NCBI GenBank assembly: GCA_951799405.1
Contig: OX637340.1
Coordinates: 372,001 to 436,000 of the forward strand
DNA length: 64,000 nt
Origin: Agapetus fuscipes
Taxonomy: Eukaryota; Arthropoda; Insecta; Trichoptera; Glossosomatidae
Direction of reading: 5' to 3'
Part shown: piece after piece, positions 31,024 through 40,930 of the stretch
Numbering within the stretch: position 1 is the stretch's first letter
Layout: each line of letters begins with the position of its first letter
Made by a program: the position numbers and the translations under genes
The notes under the pieces: model-generated
Seen by the model: the letters and a program-made list of their open reading frames with translations, nothing else
Databases searched by the model: none
Told to the model about the DNA's origin: nothing

Positions 31024-31210
31024 GTTCGGTCGATAGCTCAGTTGCTAGAGTGCTTGCATTCCATGCCGTGAGCTCGGGTTCGAATCCCACCGAGGATGTC
31101 AGAAATGATTTCCCGTTTCGGTGTTCATTTCAAACCCCAACATTAAATACCGGCAAGGGTTATAAGTAACAGCCCTCACAACAAATGATTACCCTTGTAA
31201 ACAAGAGGTG
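31024..31210 (+). mobile_element. SINE-A copy, 3'-truncated
   Basis: The head CGGTCGATAGCTCAGTTGCT, the middle block CTTGCATTCCATGCCGTGAG, the B box GGTTCGAATCCCACC and ATGATTTCCCGTTTCGGTGT are nearly identical to 7256-7581. Similarity fades after ACCGGCAAGGGTTA near 31200. Confidence 0.85.
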
Positions 31211-32261
31211 GTCAGAGAACTGGTTATTTCGAATATTTCAAGCGTCTCATGGATGTTTCCTCCAATTCACAGCTCAAGAGAATAGCAACCAACAGAGACA
31301 AATAACTAGCACGACAAGGCACTGCCTTTAGAAGGTTATGGTAACGACATGATGTTATATTTACACGCTTCATTTGCGTCATGTTTGAAATGCCTTTTGT
31401 TCAGTCATTTTCTTGAATCAAAAATAAACTAAATAAAAAACGAAATAAAAGTCAATTTATCTAGATATTTGAATGCAGTTCAATTTAAATTCGCAAATAA
31501 ATATAAATGAACAAACCCATTCCAATAAATATTTAAGTCTCAAACTGTTCAGTTAATGTCAAAACAAACCTAAGGCGCTACAGCATCAAGCTTGGCTTTG
31601 CATTGGGAACCGAGCCAGCTGTCTATAAAGTAGACCCCGGACCACAATCTTGCAGCGCGGGAGGAACAAGGCGACGGGATCGGCAGAGCACGACAAACCG
31701 TGACAGCACATTTTTTACTACAAATTTACAGCAAGTCGAGTCTTGGGGGTAAAGGCGGACATTTTGTTTATTCATCGGCTCGCTATTTGTCCGGAATGAG
31801 ACGCGGCCGCTGCTTCTTTATCTACGGGCCGCACTGTGAGGCGCATTGCATAGAGAGCTGGCCAATTGTTGAAAAAAAAATGCCGGCAAAATGATGCAAG
31901 AAAAGTGGATAGGTGCAGATTCAATCTCTTTATTCCACCTAGATAAAAGAAACCACTGTTTTTATCACAGTACAAAAAGTTTAAATTTTCAAGGCTTAGA
32001 AAATTCAACACAAAGTCAGTCTGAATCTCAAACATAATGTTATCATATTAGTGCTTGTACAAGGTCCTTTTAGTGACAAAGACTGATAATATGTAAGTGA
32101 AAACTGAGACAGAGGAGTAAAACGAGGGGAGAGATGTGGCTCAGTTTCTGCAAATTTGCGAACTGGAGTACGGCGTCGGAAAATAGGCGAAGTTGGAAGC
32201 AGAAGTACTAAAATAATGTATATTTTCACGAAAATGTGGACAACGTGACAATGTGGAAAAT
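31211..32261. other. Unassigned stretch with a GC-richer, TATA-containing patch
   Basis: At about 31590-31870 the composition becomes GC-richer, with GTCTATAAAGTAGACC at 31621. A 64-codon frame follows at 31700-31894 without recognisable motifs. This could be a small promoter or an unrelated repeat; I cannot support a gene. Confidence 0.3.
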
Positions 32262-32405
32262 GTGGACACAAGAACTGGCGTAGAATAACGTTGAGCACAG
32301 CGGGAAAGTATTGTGAGTAAGGGAACTATGAAGGGAAGCGACACAAGACAGAAGTGCTGGATGATTGTGGTGCAGGAGGTCCTGAGCCTTCAAGTTTTGT
32401 AGGCC
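32262..32405 (+). mobile_element. LINE-E C-terminal fragment, decayed
   Basis: GAACTGGCGTAGAATAACGT, GGAAGCGACACAAGACAG and GAGGTCCTGAGCCTTCAAG align with the LINE-E piece at 10728-10880. The frame is broken by stops. Confidence 0.6.
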
Positions 32406-32502
32406 GGATAAATTAAGATTCGTATCACAAATAATAAGCCGTTGGCTGTCACAGGCTGGATACATATACTGTAAGTAAATCTAGAATCATAATAAAAGTA
32501 GA

Positions 32503-32948
32503 GCTTGTATGAAGAAGGTTATGACTCTGGAGGAAATGAAAGAAGTATGTAAGGATAGAAAGAAATGGCGGTTGATCTGTAATGTTGGCGGCTAGGGTTT
32601 GTTAAAGTGAAATTGGTTTTATGTTTTAGTTTTTTTGATGTCCATGTATATATTATTATTTATTGATTTAAAGAATGTAATTTTTCATGTATGTTCCTTG
32701 ACTTAAAGGTTGGTATGAGGCTAGCCAACCATACTGTAAAAATGGTTCACTTTGCCAATGTCACCCCTGTTTCAGGGAAGGTCGGTAAGAGTTGCAGGGC
32801 TTATGTTCATTTGAGAATGGGTTTTTGTATTGTAGTTCCACATGCGGCATGTGTTAGCGCGAAATTATACATGTCTGCTTGTGGAAATGCGTTTAATATG
32901 AATCTTAAATGATGTATATCTTTGCAGCTTAGATTTAGATTTAGATTT
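32503..32948 (+). mobile_element. LINE-A 3' end: C-terminal coding fragment, 3' UTR and tail
   Basis: It begins in frame with ACMKKVMTLEEMKEVCKDRK and KWRLICNVGG, with a stop at 32593-32595. A complete 3' UTR follows: GGTATGAGGCTAGCCAACCA, GTCACCCCTGTTTCAGGGAA, CCACATGCGGCATGTG. It ends in TTAGATTTAGATTTAGATTT. Codons before ACMKK are lost, so it is 5'-truncated. It is one of the two best references for the coding-to-UTR junction of LINE-A. Confidence 0.85.
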
Positions 32949-33277
32949 TTAGATAACATAAAAGTTCAAAGTAAATTATATATTTTTCAGATGAATTATT
33001 TGTCCCGTTTCCATGATGGCTCCCTGCGTGCGGCGCGGCGCTGCACTTCCGTGGCAAGTTTATTGGGCAACTGGGGACAAAGCGAGCGGATCCAGGCGGA
33101 ACCGAAGCCGGCGATAAAAAACAAAACAACAACGGAATCCATGCATGCTTGATTTTATGTCTTTGTAAATAAACAATCGAGGGGATTGAATACTTTCTGG
33201 TAGATAAAGAAAAGGATCGTAAAAATAACTGAACTTGGAATACACATTATTATCTAAGGAGACTAGGACTTGGAATA
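32949..33277. other. Unassigned stretch with a GC-rich patch
   Basis: About 33000-33140 is markedly GC-richer than its surroundings (CTGCGTGCGGCGCGGCGCTG, GCGAGCGGATCCAGGCGGAA). The plus-strand frame here gives no recognisable protein. A CpG-rich regulatory patch or a foreign repeat are both possible. Confidence 0.35.
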
Positions 33278-33376
33278 TCGAACTTGTACATGTCTGGTTG
33301 TGAGAATGCATGTAATGTGAATCTCCAATGTAACATATCTTTGCAACTTAGATTAGATTAGATTAGATTAGACTAA
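33278..33376 (+). mobile_element. LINE-A tail fragment with (TTAGA)n
   Basis: GAACTTGTACATGTCTGGTT, GAATGCATGTAATGTGAATC and GCAACTTAGATTAGATTAGA with five units. A near-twin lies at 51011-51119; both share the GGTTGTGAGAATGCATG variant, suggesting one source lineage. Confidence 0.8.
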
Positions 33377-33394
33377 GGGAAGAATGAATTTATC

Positions 33395-33580
33395 AAATAA
33401 GAGAAATTTCCAATGGCTCGAATCTGCCGAGGGAAAAAAATAAGAGCATGCATGAAGAAAATTGTTAATGGGGAGGACAAAAGAAGTGTGCAAGGACAGA
33501 ACAAAGTGGGCACACATCTTCGGAGATTTAGGCCCCCGTAACGGAATGGCGTCTTGATACAAAATAATGAAGTATTGCCT
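33395..33580 (+). mobile_element. LINE-B C-terminal fragment and 3' end
   Basis: AAGAGCATGCATGAAGAAAA, AGAAGTGTGCAAGGACAGAA, CAAAGTGGGCACAC and CCCCGTAACGGAATGGCG follow LINE-B order, ending with a short ATACAAAATAA tail. The frame is broken. Confidence 0.65.
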
Positions 33581-34192
33581 ACTTTCTTCTGCTTATTTTT
33601 GTCTCTCCTTCTAAAGCACAACATGACAATTCTTCAACATTCTATTCTTCCACCTTACTCTGGGTATTGCAACTACCTGTGTATGTGTTGGTTATTTCAA
33701 TGGAGAATATTCAGCGCTGAAAAAAACATGGTCCATGCTTCTAAATAGCCAAAACCAATAGACCGACACCAATAACTGAATAACATTGAGGCATAAAATG
33801 TCCCAAATAGTGAAATATTCAATGTATGAATCCGCCGGATTTCAGATCTAGCTGTGCAGATAATTTTTGACAGGTTGAAACATCTTTATAGGTAAACACT
33901 GAACCATATGGATACAAACTGTGTATTTTTTTGAAAAGTAAAAAGTCTGTGTATTTAATTTACGTGACTATTAACATACAAAGGTAGTAGTTTTATATAA
34001 ATAGGCAGTACTGTTCTACATTAAGGGTCGGCCATGCCAGCCACGGGCACTAAACATTGGTTTGGTTTAAGCCTGCGGGAACATTACAGGTACCTCCTCG
34101 TATGCAGTGAGCTCCACACGGTATTGTTATGGTGTCTGGGAGTTTGCCGTTCAGAACATCAAAAGCCTAATAGGCGCACGCAACGAGCCGAG
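33581..34192. other. Unassigned stretch
   Basis: No gene or repeat is recognised. Confidence 0.35.
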
Positions 34193-34290
34193 GCGACACC
34201 ATGTGATGCTACGCCGAACTACGACAAGCTACGCCAAGCTACAAGCTACGCCCCGTCGAGCTACGAGACGCCAATCGAAGCTACATCACA
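34193..34290. repeat. Degenerate GCTACGCC-type simple repeat
   Basis: GCTACGCC, ACTACGACAA, GCTACGCCAA, GCTACAA, GCTACGCCCC and GCTACGAGAC follow one another without a fixed period. It lies some 100 bases upstream of the LINE insertion at 34386. Confidence 0.5.
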
Positions 34291-34377
34291 CAAATAATTG
34301 CTTTAAGATGCTACGACTGGCCTAGCAATAAAAAATAATGACGCATCAACCTGTATCTCACATTGCCAAGCTACCAA

Positions 34378-36651
34378 ATGAGGGGATCAAAACCGTACGT
34401 TTTTTTTCTTCTAGTTTGTCTAAAGTCGGCCAACTGGGACGGCTTAAAGAAATACTTTAAAGATCTTCCTTGGAACAAAATTTGCAATGAGCATAATGAC
34501 CCCTCTTCATGTTCTAACGAACTCGTTAAGTTAGTCCAATGTGGAATGGAAAACTTCATTCCATCCACAAACAAACCCTTGCGGTCAAAAACCAATCCTT
34601 GGTTTAATCAAGAATGCTCGGTTGCGGTCAAACGCAAAAATTCTGCGTATCAAACTTTGACCAAATCAAACACCACTGCAAATAAAAAAGCCTTCAACAA
34701 AGTGTCCAAAGAGTGTAAAGCCACCATTAATAGAGCTAAACTTGATCACGACTTCAGAATAAGCCAAAAACTTTCCGCCTGTCCCAGCGGAAATCGATCT
34801 TTCTGGTCTTTGTCTGCTCTGATTAGTCGTAACTTTTGCGCTTCGTCCTTTCCTCCTCTAACTAAGCCTGATGGCACATTAGCCCACTCCGGTCCGGACA
34901 AAGCTAATCTTCTGTGTACTTTGTTTGCCAATAATTCCACACTTCACGATAATGGCAAATCACCTATATCAATTCCCCATAGCGGCTCCTTTATGGAGAT
35001 GCCCAAAATAACACACACAGATGTGCTCACTGCTCTAAAAGGGTTAGATACACGCAAATCCAGCGGCCCTGATGGTATTCCAGCCTTAGTATTAAGAAAC
35101 TGCGCAAATGAACTAGCTCCACCCCTTTATAAACTGTACAAATTGTCCCTTGGATGCGGTACCGTGCCTTCTAACTGGAAGGTTGCAACCGTTCATCCCA
35201 TCCCCAAGAAGGGAATTCGCTCTGACCCTGCCAATTATCGTCCAATCGCAATCACTTCCTTACTTTCAAAAGTCATGGAAAGGATCATAAACGATAAGCT
35301 TATGGAATATCTGGAAACCCATAAACTGCTTAGCGACCACCAATACGGTTTTCGCCGTAACCGCTCCAGTGGTGACCTTCTCACTTATGTCACACACGTC
35401 TGGGGTCGACGCCTCGATCTTATGGGCGAAACACAAGCTGTTGCTCTTGACATTTCCAAAGCTTTTGATAGAGTTTGGCACTCCAGCCTCCTTAACAAAT
35501 TGTCATCATTTGGACTTCCCCTTCTCCTCATAGAATGGATTTCCAGCTTTCTAAAAGACAGATCTATCCAAACAGTCATCGATGGTAGTAAATCAGCCCT
35601 GCTACCAATCAATTCCGGTGTCCCCCAAGGATCCGTCTTGTCTCCGACACTTTTTCTTATGCACATCAATGATTTACTATCCTGTGCTCCTATCCACTGC
35701 TATGCCGATGACAGTACAATACATGACGGTTTCTCTTTTACAAAGCCCCCAAATAGTTCAGCGATATCTATTGCTCGTGAATCATTAGCTTCAAAGATCA
35801 ATACAGATCTCAGGGCTGTCAGCCGTTGGGGCACTGACAACCTTGTAGAGTTCAACGTCAAAAAGACTCAAGCATGTCTGATATCCTTAAAGAGGATTCC
35901 AAACAACTATCTCCCAACTTTCGACAATGTCTCCCTCTCTAACCATGAACACTTAAATCTTCTTGGTGTTTCTCTGTCATCAGAGTTAAAATACCATGAT
36001 GCTATTGAGTCTCGCACAACTTCCGCTTTCCGGCGACTCGGCATATTATACAGAGCCCGTAGGTTTTTTACTTCAGCCCAGTTATTGACTCTGTATAAAT
36101 CCCAAATCCGCCCCATTATCGAGTATGGCAGCCATCTCTGGTGTGGTATGTCCAAGAAGTTGAGTGACCAACTTGATTCTGTGCAAAGGAGGGCAGTGAG
36201 GTTGATCAATGATTCTTCTCTGACATCCGATCTGCAGCCGCTCCAGCACAGAAGAAAAGTTGGAATGCTCAGTCTTTTTTATCGATATTACCACGGAGCT
36301 TGTTCTAATGAGCTCCATTCATTAATCCCTCCCCCTCGCATTTCAGAAAGGGAAACTCGTAGTACGACTCTCATTCATCCCTTTGCAGTCGATCTCAAAA
36401 CTATGAGAACTTGGCGTTTTCATGACTCATTCCTTTGCCAAACTGCCCGTTTATGGAATGGTCTACCAGTATCTGTGTTCCCTTCCCAATTTAATCCGGT
36501 TTTATTCAAAACCAACATCAATCACCACTTCCTTGCAGCGCCTCACGACAGAACCAACAACTCAAGCAACACCTCTGCGGCACCCTTCCAGGGTGACATA
36601 GACCCCCAAGACTCACAAGAATTGGGGAGCCTCCCGCACAGGATTCCTTAA
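34378..36651 (+). CDS. LINE reverse-transcriptase polyprotein, open frame (5'-truncated)
   Basis: A single uninterrupted frame of about 760 codons. The first ATG (34378) lies in flanking DNA; element sequence probably starts near 34386. Residue numbers here count from the frame's first codon at 34363. In order: a linker (SANWDGLKKYFKDLPW, then NPWFNQECSVAVKRKNSAYQ), PIPKKGIRSDPANYRPIAIT, QYGFRRNRSSGDLL, ALDISKAFDRVW (catalytic Asp near residue 363), NSGVPQGSVLSPTLF (near 419) and YADDSTIH (catalytic pair near 449-450). A C-terminal domain follows (IIEYGSHLW, VQRRAVRLI, TARLWNGLPVSVFPSQFNP). There is no endonuclease domain or ORF1. The product would copy RNA into DNA. The style fits the Jockey/CR1 group; the exact clade is unsure. 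The intact frame suggests recent insertion. Confidence 0.9.
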   Translation: MRGSKPYVFFLLVCLKSANWDGLKKYFKDLPWNKICNEHNDPSSCSNELVKLVQCGMENFIPSTNKPLRSKTNPWFNQECSVAVKRKNSAYQTLTKSNTTANKKAFNKVSKECKATINRAKLDHDFRISQKLSACPSGNRSFWSLSALISRNFCASSFPPLTKPDGTLAHSGPDKANLLCTLFANNSTLHDNGKSPISIPHSGSFMEMPKITHTDVLTALKGLDTRKSSGPDGIPALVLRNCANELAPPLYKLYKLSLGCGTVPSNWKVATVHPIPKKGIRSDPANYRPIAITSLLSKVMERIINDKLMEYLETHKLLSDHQYGFRRNRSSGDLLTYVTHVWGRRLDLMGETQAVALDISKAFDRVWHSSLLNKLSSFGLPLLLIEWISSFLKDRSIQTVIDGSKSALLPINSGVPQGSVLSPTLFLMHINDLLSCAPIHCYADDSTIHDGFSFTKPPNSSAISIARESLASKINTDLRAVSRWGTDNLVEFNVKKTQACLISLKRIPNNYLPTFDNVSLSNHEHLNLLGVSLSSELKYHDAIESRTTSAFRRLGILYRARRFFTSAQLLTLYKSQIRPIIEYGSHLWCGMSKKLSDQLDSVQRRAVRLINDSSLTSDLQPLQHRRKVGMLSLFYRYYHGACSNELHSLIPPPRISERETRSTTLIHPFAVDLKTMRTWRFHDSFLCQTARLWNGLPVSVFPSQFNPVLFKTNINHHFLAAPHDRTNNSSNTSAAPFQGDIDPQDSQELGSLPHRIP

Positions 36652-36672
36652 AAAAAAAAAAAAAAAAAAAAA
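34386..36672 (+). mobile_element. 5'-truncated LINE insertion with poly(A) and possible 6-bp duplication
   Basis: The 3' end is a run of 23 As at 36650-36672, which also completes the TAA stop. GAGGGG occurs immediately before the proposed 5' end (34380-34385) and immediately after the poly(A) (36673-36678), consistent with a short target duplication. Six bases is short for this class, so the 5' boundary is tentative. Codon composition is visibly GC-richer than the flanks. Confidence 0.7.
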
Positions 36673-36975
36673 GAGGGGCCATATCGATTTATGGATTGGT
36701 GAACCTTTTCAAACTCCTTTCATCTAAATCACACCATTAAATGAGCTTTTCGTGGATTCTGAAGTAACCAAACGGAAAAATTTATGAGTGTCAGGATATC
36801 CCTTTTCAGCTTCGGATTTAACTATGTTTCTTAAATTTAAGATTATTTTTTTAATTAAATAGTAGAAATCACAGTTGATTTTGTTTAAAAATCGTCAAAA
36901 AAGAAAAAGGGCGACGCTGATTTTATTTACACTTAGATGTTTTTACTAAAAAGGTTGATATTTTTATGCTAAATT

Positions 36976-37017
36976 CATCGATATAAATAAAAGATATAGC
37001 TTTTATTAATATCGATG
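36976..37017. repeat. 42-bp palindrome with 18-bp arms
   Basis: CATCGATATAAATAAAAG (36976-36993) pairs with CTTTTATTAATATCGATG (37000-37017) with a single mismatch and a 6-base loop, ATATAG. It stands alone in AT-rich DNA and could extrude as a cruciform. Confidence 0.8.
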
Positions 37018-37754
37018 GATAAGTTGTTAATATTAATGAGTATCAGGATTCCCCCTTTCAGTTTAGAATTTCACAATGTCTACTACGTATTATAATGTTT
37101 ACTGGTCATGAGAAACAAGAAAACTGTTCATCTTATAATGTTGTACTTAGAAGAAAAGAATAGAAAAATCCAATATTACTTCAATCTCAAGCTAAACCAA
37201 CAGAAATACCCAAAAATCGGATGATCGGACCAATAAGAAAAGCCAGCAACGTTTTGAAAATAGTTTTCATTTTCAGAAAGAAGATAGTTCACAGATGGCA
37301 CAAAACAACGCAAGGATGTGAAAGCTTCAAGCGGTTACATTCGACAGCAAGAGTAGGTACACAAACAAACAAACAAAAAGAGGAAAAAAAAAACTAAAAC
37401 CAAAAAAGTACACTTTCCATTGAAATCTGTGTAAATATTTTTGTTAGCATTTCCATTGTTTGTGACGATTCTCTTTCAGAGCGAGCGGACTCCGATTTGA
37501 ATACCATTAGCCTGCGAGAAGAGAAGAAAAAAGTATATATTTGGTGTACACAGGACAGAGCATGCTGGCACTGCTGCAGCAGCGACTGTGAACTAAGAAA
37601 AGACGGTGGAATTTAAAAATAACAATCACTGACTGAATGAAATGTAATTTAAAACTGAAAACATTCCACAGAGGGGAGGGGGGATGAAAGGAAAATATAA
37701 CGCCGTCTATTTCCTGAACCCGAACGTTTTAACGATAGCGTTGAACAAAAATGT

Positions 37755-37880
37755 AGAAAGCCCAAAACAGCGTTTCTAGTGAGCGTTGAAGTTTCCATCA
37801 ATTTTTTTTTTTAAATGCTACGTTTGAGTATAAACGTAATGTTTTATTTATACTTGGGGTACAGAACAGTTTGCTTTGTA
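37755..37880 (+). repeat. Dispersed hairpin-family copy
   Basis: GAAAGCCCAAAACAGCGTTT, then CTAGTGAGCGTTGAAGTTTC forms a weakened hairpin with the conserved loop. ACGTTTGAGTATAAACGTAA and ACTTGGGGTACAG, the family's second half, follow. Confidence 0.65.
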
Positions 37881-38211
37881 TATTATGCAGTAAGTATTTA
37901 TTGAAAAACTGAGTGTTTTGCGTTGATAGTATTATTTTCATGGCATTCAAAAGAATTTCATTTTATATTTCTTTATGTTGACAATTTGAGCTTCGTAGCA
38001 AACTAGCATACAACTAAGTGAGTCTGAAAATTAAATTAAAACTATGAGTAAAAATTAATTTACTGAGGATGAAAATTCCTTCACCCTTCTTAAGATCTGA
38101 GAATAGATAAAAACTCTAGGAGGCACTATGGTTCGTCGATTCTCAAAAAAGAGGATATAGGAGGCAGTTAGCTCCAAAAAATAAGGGTCTATGCATATAA
38201 TGAAATAAATG

Positions 38212-38408
38212 TTAGATGGTCTAGTCTAGAGGTAACGCTTCGGACTTCTTATCGGAAGGTCGTGAGTTCGATTCTCGGCGGAGCACAAAAAATATATATT
38301 ATCTAAAATGCTCTTCGCTAGGTTGAATAATAACGGTCACAAAAGGTCTATCCAGCCTTAAAGAAATTGGGTCTTGCTTGAGAATAGGCGCATTGTCGCG
38401 ACGACTAA
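38212..38408 (+). mobile_element. SINE-B copy
   Basis: The head GATGGTCTAGTCTAGAGGTA with B box GTGAGTTCGATTCTCGGCGG is followed by CAGCCTTAAAGAAATTGGGT, CTTGCTTGAGAATAGGCGCA and CTAAGCTCGTGAAAAG. It is truncated at its 3' end by a SINE-A head fragment. Confidence 0.8.
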
Positions 38409-38409
38409 G

Positions 38410-38475
38410 CTCGTGAAAAGTCCGTCTCATAGCTCAGTTGGTAGAATATTTGCATTCCATGCCGAAAGCAAGGGA
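38410..38475 (+). mobile_element. SINE-A head fragment
   Basis: CTCATAGCTCAGTTGGTAGA and TTTGCATTCCATGCCGAAAG match the SINE-A head. Similarity stops before the B box. It abuts SINE-B, giving two tRNA-like heads in tandem. Confidence 0.65.
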
Positions 38476-38802
38476 TATGCTACATAAGAAGATAATAAAT
38501 AAAGGTTATTTGTGGGCTCGTATTGCTGATTGGTTATGTTATTAATGTTAACTTGTTTTAATCAAACATAAAAAAAATATAGTTGGTTAAAAATGTATGC
38601 ATGAATTCCGGCATAAAAATGTGTCGCGTTTCATAAAAACGGATGTACTCAAAAAGTTAGTTGAAATATCAAATGAAAATTTGAATAAACGAGCACATCG
38701 GTTGTGCGCGAAATACGGGATAAGGGATTTGAAAACGGCGTTTAACTCGGGCCAGTACCCAAAGTGTACAATTTTACGTTTTTCCAAAAATAAAAAGGAA
38801 AT
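38476..38802. other. Unassigned stretch with overlapping short frames
   Basis: A 69-codon plus frame (38597-38806) and a 131-codon minus frame (38587-38982) overlap. Neither has a recognisable motif, and the minus frame runs into a repeat. I do not call either one. Confidence 0.3.
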
Positions 38803-38910
38803 ATAAACTCTCACATAAGGCGCAGTTTTAGTTGGCGTATAATCCTGGGAAAGCGCAATGGTTGAGTTGAAGCGTAATGCTTTATGCTTGGGGTACGGCA
38901 TTGAAAATTC
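38803..38910. repeat. Dispersed hairpin-family copy
   Basis: TAAACTCTCACATAAGGCGC then AGTTTTAGTT is the hairpin in inverted loop orientation. AAAGCGCAATGGTTGAGTTG, AGCGTAATGCTTTATGCTTG and GGGTACGGC follow in plus orientation. Confidence 0.6.
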
Positions 38911-40199
38911 GCAGCACTTGTGCGGATATCTGTAGAATGCTGGTTCTCCCCGCGAGGGCGTGTTCTGGGCGGGACTGGACACTGAAAAATTACGCTAATG
39001 ATGTTAACCCTTTTTGTGACGCACATAAAAAAGTCCTCTGAAAAATACAATCGCTAATTTAAAACTATACATGGACTGATCGGACTCGGCACAATTAAAA
39101 ATTTATGGGGTTATGTGGCTTCACGTGTAGTAAATAAAATAAGGGGTTCTCGTAATTTATCGATTAATTCTATGAAACAGTATATTGACACGTACAATGT
39201 ACATGCGCAGTTGATAGTTATGCTAAATGCAGTATGTAGAGCTTGATTGTGTTTTCAAACTGCCATCATAATATAGTACTGAAGTTATGCTTTTGGTCTC
39301 AAAATCAAAGGCCTAAAGTTCAATGCCACCGACGACGTCACAAAAGATATCCAATAAGTTGTCTTCTAGAAGCCCGAAATATGGCACAAGCGAGGAAATG
39401 AGAACCTATTCTTTCGGAATCATTGACCACTTTTTCAAGTGAAGTGACGTTTGGCCAATGTAGGTACCTTTGAAAATAAATAGCAACCACCTCTTACAGT
39501 CTACCACTTTGGAAGCAACACAGCGAGAACTTGATTTAAACTAAAAATCTAAATTTTATAGAAATGCATGTACCTTTTCACAAGCGTAGCACACGAGTTT
39601 TTTTTCGACGAAATATCTCGTCTTTGGCGTAGCACGCACAATCTTTTGACGATATAGGTTTCGTCCCCGGCGTAGCGAGTACCCACATTTTTTACGCGAT
39701 CCGTAGGCAGTGATCGGGTTTAGCAGACACGGGTGGCGGGACAATAAACGTCCTAGTGGTCATTAATTAAAATAATTAAACAACTTTTTTTGCGTTGCTG
39801 GGACGAGCGCTCCCCATTGAAAAATAATGCCGGCGAATTGAATTCTTCGACGGTCTGAGTGACATCCAGACCTTTTTTCGTTGTTGAAATGGGAACCTAA
39901 TTAAAACATGCTCATCTGCAGATATTTATGTAAGTTTCATGTAAAAAATGACCCGTTTTTATTTAGGTCGAATAAATTCTTATTAAAACAACCCCTACTT
40001 GAAAGAATATTTCAAAGTTAAATAACAAAAATAAAAAATCTCTGCCGGATAAAGCCTTTTACATCAAATGTGAACCTGCTCTTTCTAGAATAAGACGATC
40101 ACTTGCTTCATTTGTAATGCCGGCTTCACCTGTTACAATAAATACGCTTTTCACGCCAATGGTACTCTTTCAAGGATAAATGTATTTGTCATAATGAGC
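38911..40199. other. Mostly unassigned
   Basis: Apart from the short tandem repeat at 39582-39710, nothing is recognised. Confidence 0.35.
39582..39710. repeat. Degenerate tandem repeat, about 43-44-bp unit, three units
   Basis: Units begin AAGCGTAGC (39582), GGCGTAGC (39626) and GGCGTAGC (39669). Each is followed by ACGA/ACGC-type and TTT...CGACGA / TTTTGACGA phrases. The third unit is the most diverged. No gene overlaps it. Confidence 0.6.
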
Positions 40200-40440
40200 T
40201 CGACATGTTTGTTCCTTGGTTAATCCAGGATTATTTTCCATTTCACCATCCCGAACGCCTTTGTATCCAGTTGCGTACATCTGCTCTAGTTAAATTTACG
40301 TTGACATTCTCCATCTATCGCATGTTTGTCCTTCCTGCTCTCCATCGGCCTTGTGGTGCTGAGAGTGTTTGTTATATAATTGGGTTGGCGTCGTGCTTTC
40401 TAATTATTTGACCAGCCCAGTGCTTACATCCTTGATGAAA
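40200..40440 (-). mobile_element. LINE-E C-terminal fragment
   Basis: The minus strand encodes HWAGQIIRKHDANPII, a stop, QTLSAPQGRWRAGRTNMR, a stop and MENVNVNLTRADVRNWIQRR. This follows the H-W-A-G-x-I...R...G-R-R-x-x-G-R-P-x-x-R-W-x-D-N-V-E-x-D-L...V-R-N-W pattern of RTE-like LINE C-termini and extends the LINE-E piece at 10728 upstream. Confidence 0.75.
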
Positions 40441-40883
40441 CAAAGTACCTTGGGGAATCACAGTTCCTTGGAAAAGACCTACAGGTCAGTAAGACAAAAT
40501 TCAATTTCCGTGGAAAGAAGTAGAAATCATCTCAAATTTACATAGCACGGAATATTCATCAGAATAATGCATTTTAAGCGGGAAGAAGCAGTTTTGTAAG
40601 TACGTGCATATGTATGTAGTACGGATTGTAGAATCCGTTTCTCACACTGGCGGGCGGCGACGGAATAATTCCGTTCCGCAAGAAACAACAATCACGCGCG
40701 CGGAAAGTTTGCTCTTGAAATACTAGTCAAAGGGGAAGCGCGCCAATAAAGCAGTAATACGACCAAATCCGGCACTCGCTGAAGATCACAGTACAATGAA
40801 ACCTCAACTATCGAATGATTTAGAGATCAATTGTACATTAAGTGTTCCGTGCTAAGAAAATCAGAACGCCTGAAGAAAAAATA
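40441..40883. other. Unassigned stretch
   Basis: The small palindrome ACGGAATAATTCCGT lies at about 40659. Nothing else is recognised. Confidence 0.35.
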
Positions 40884-40930
40884 CGCTGAGGAGGCCCATC
40901 GCAGATAATGGGCGAAACGTCCGGAAAAAA
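40884..40930 (+). repeat. Short copy of the CTGAAGA-type motif repeat
   Basis: ACGCTGAGGAGGCCCATCGC then AGATAATGGGCGAAACGTCC keeps CTGAGGA, the GCCCAT/ATGGGC stem and GAAAC. The repeat breaks off after GGAAAAAA. Confidence 0.65.

Larger units (their letters stand above)
36673..38211. other. AT-rich stretch without a recognisable gene
   Basis: It contains a 42-bp palindrome (36976-37017) and a hairpin-family copy (37755-37880), listed separately. Otherwise nothing is seen. Confidence 0.4.

Noticed and set aside
33350..33376. A telomere-type (TTAGG)n repeat at the TTAGATTAGATT tracts.
   Set aside because: The unit is TTAGA, not TTAGG, and every tract is the 3' end of a LINE-A copy.
34363..34380. 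The start of the LINE protein at the first open codon.
   Set aside because: The first codon is TTG and the first ATG lies in flanking DNA before the proposed target duplication; the copy is 5'-truncated and has no native start.
38587..38982. A 131-codon minus-strand frame as a gene.
   Set aside because: It spans a dispersed hairpin repeat and has no recognisable domain.
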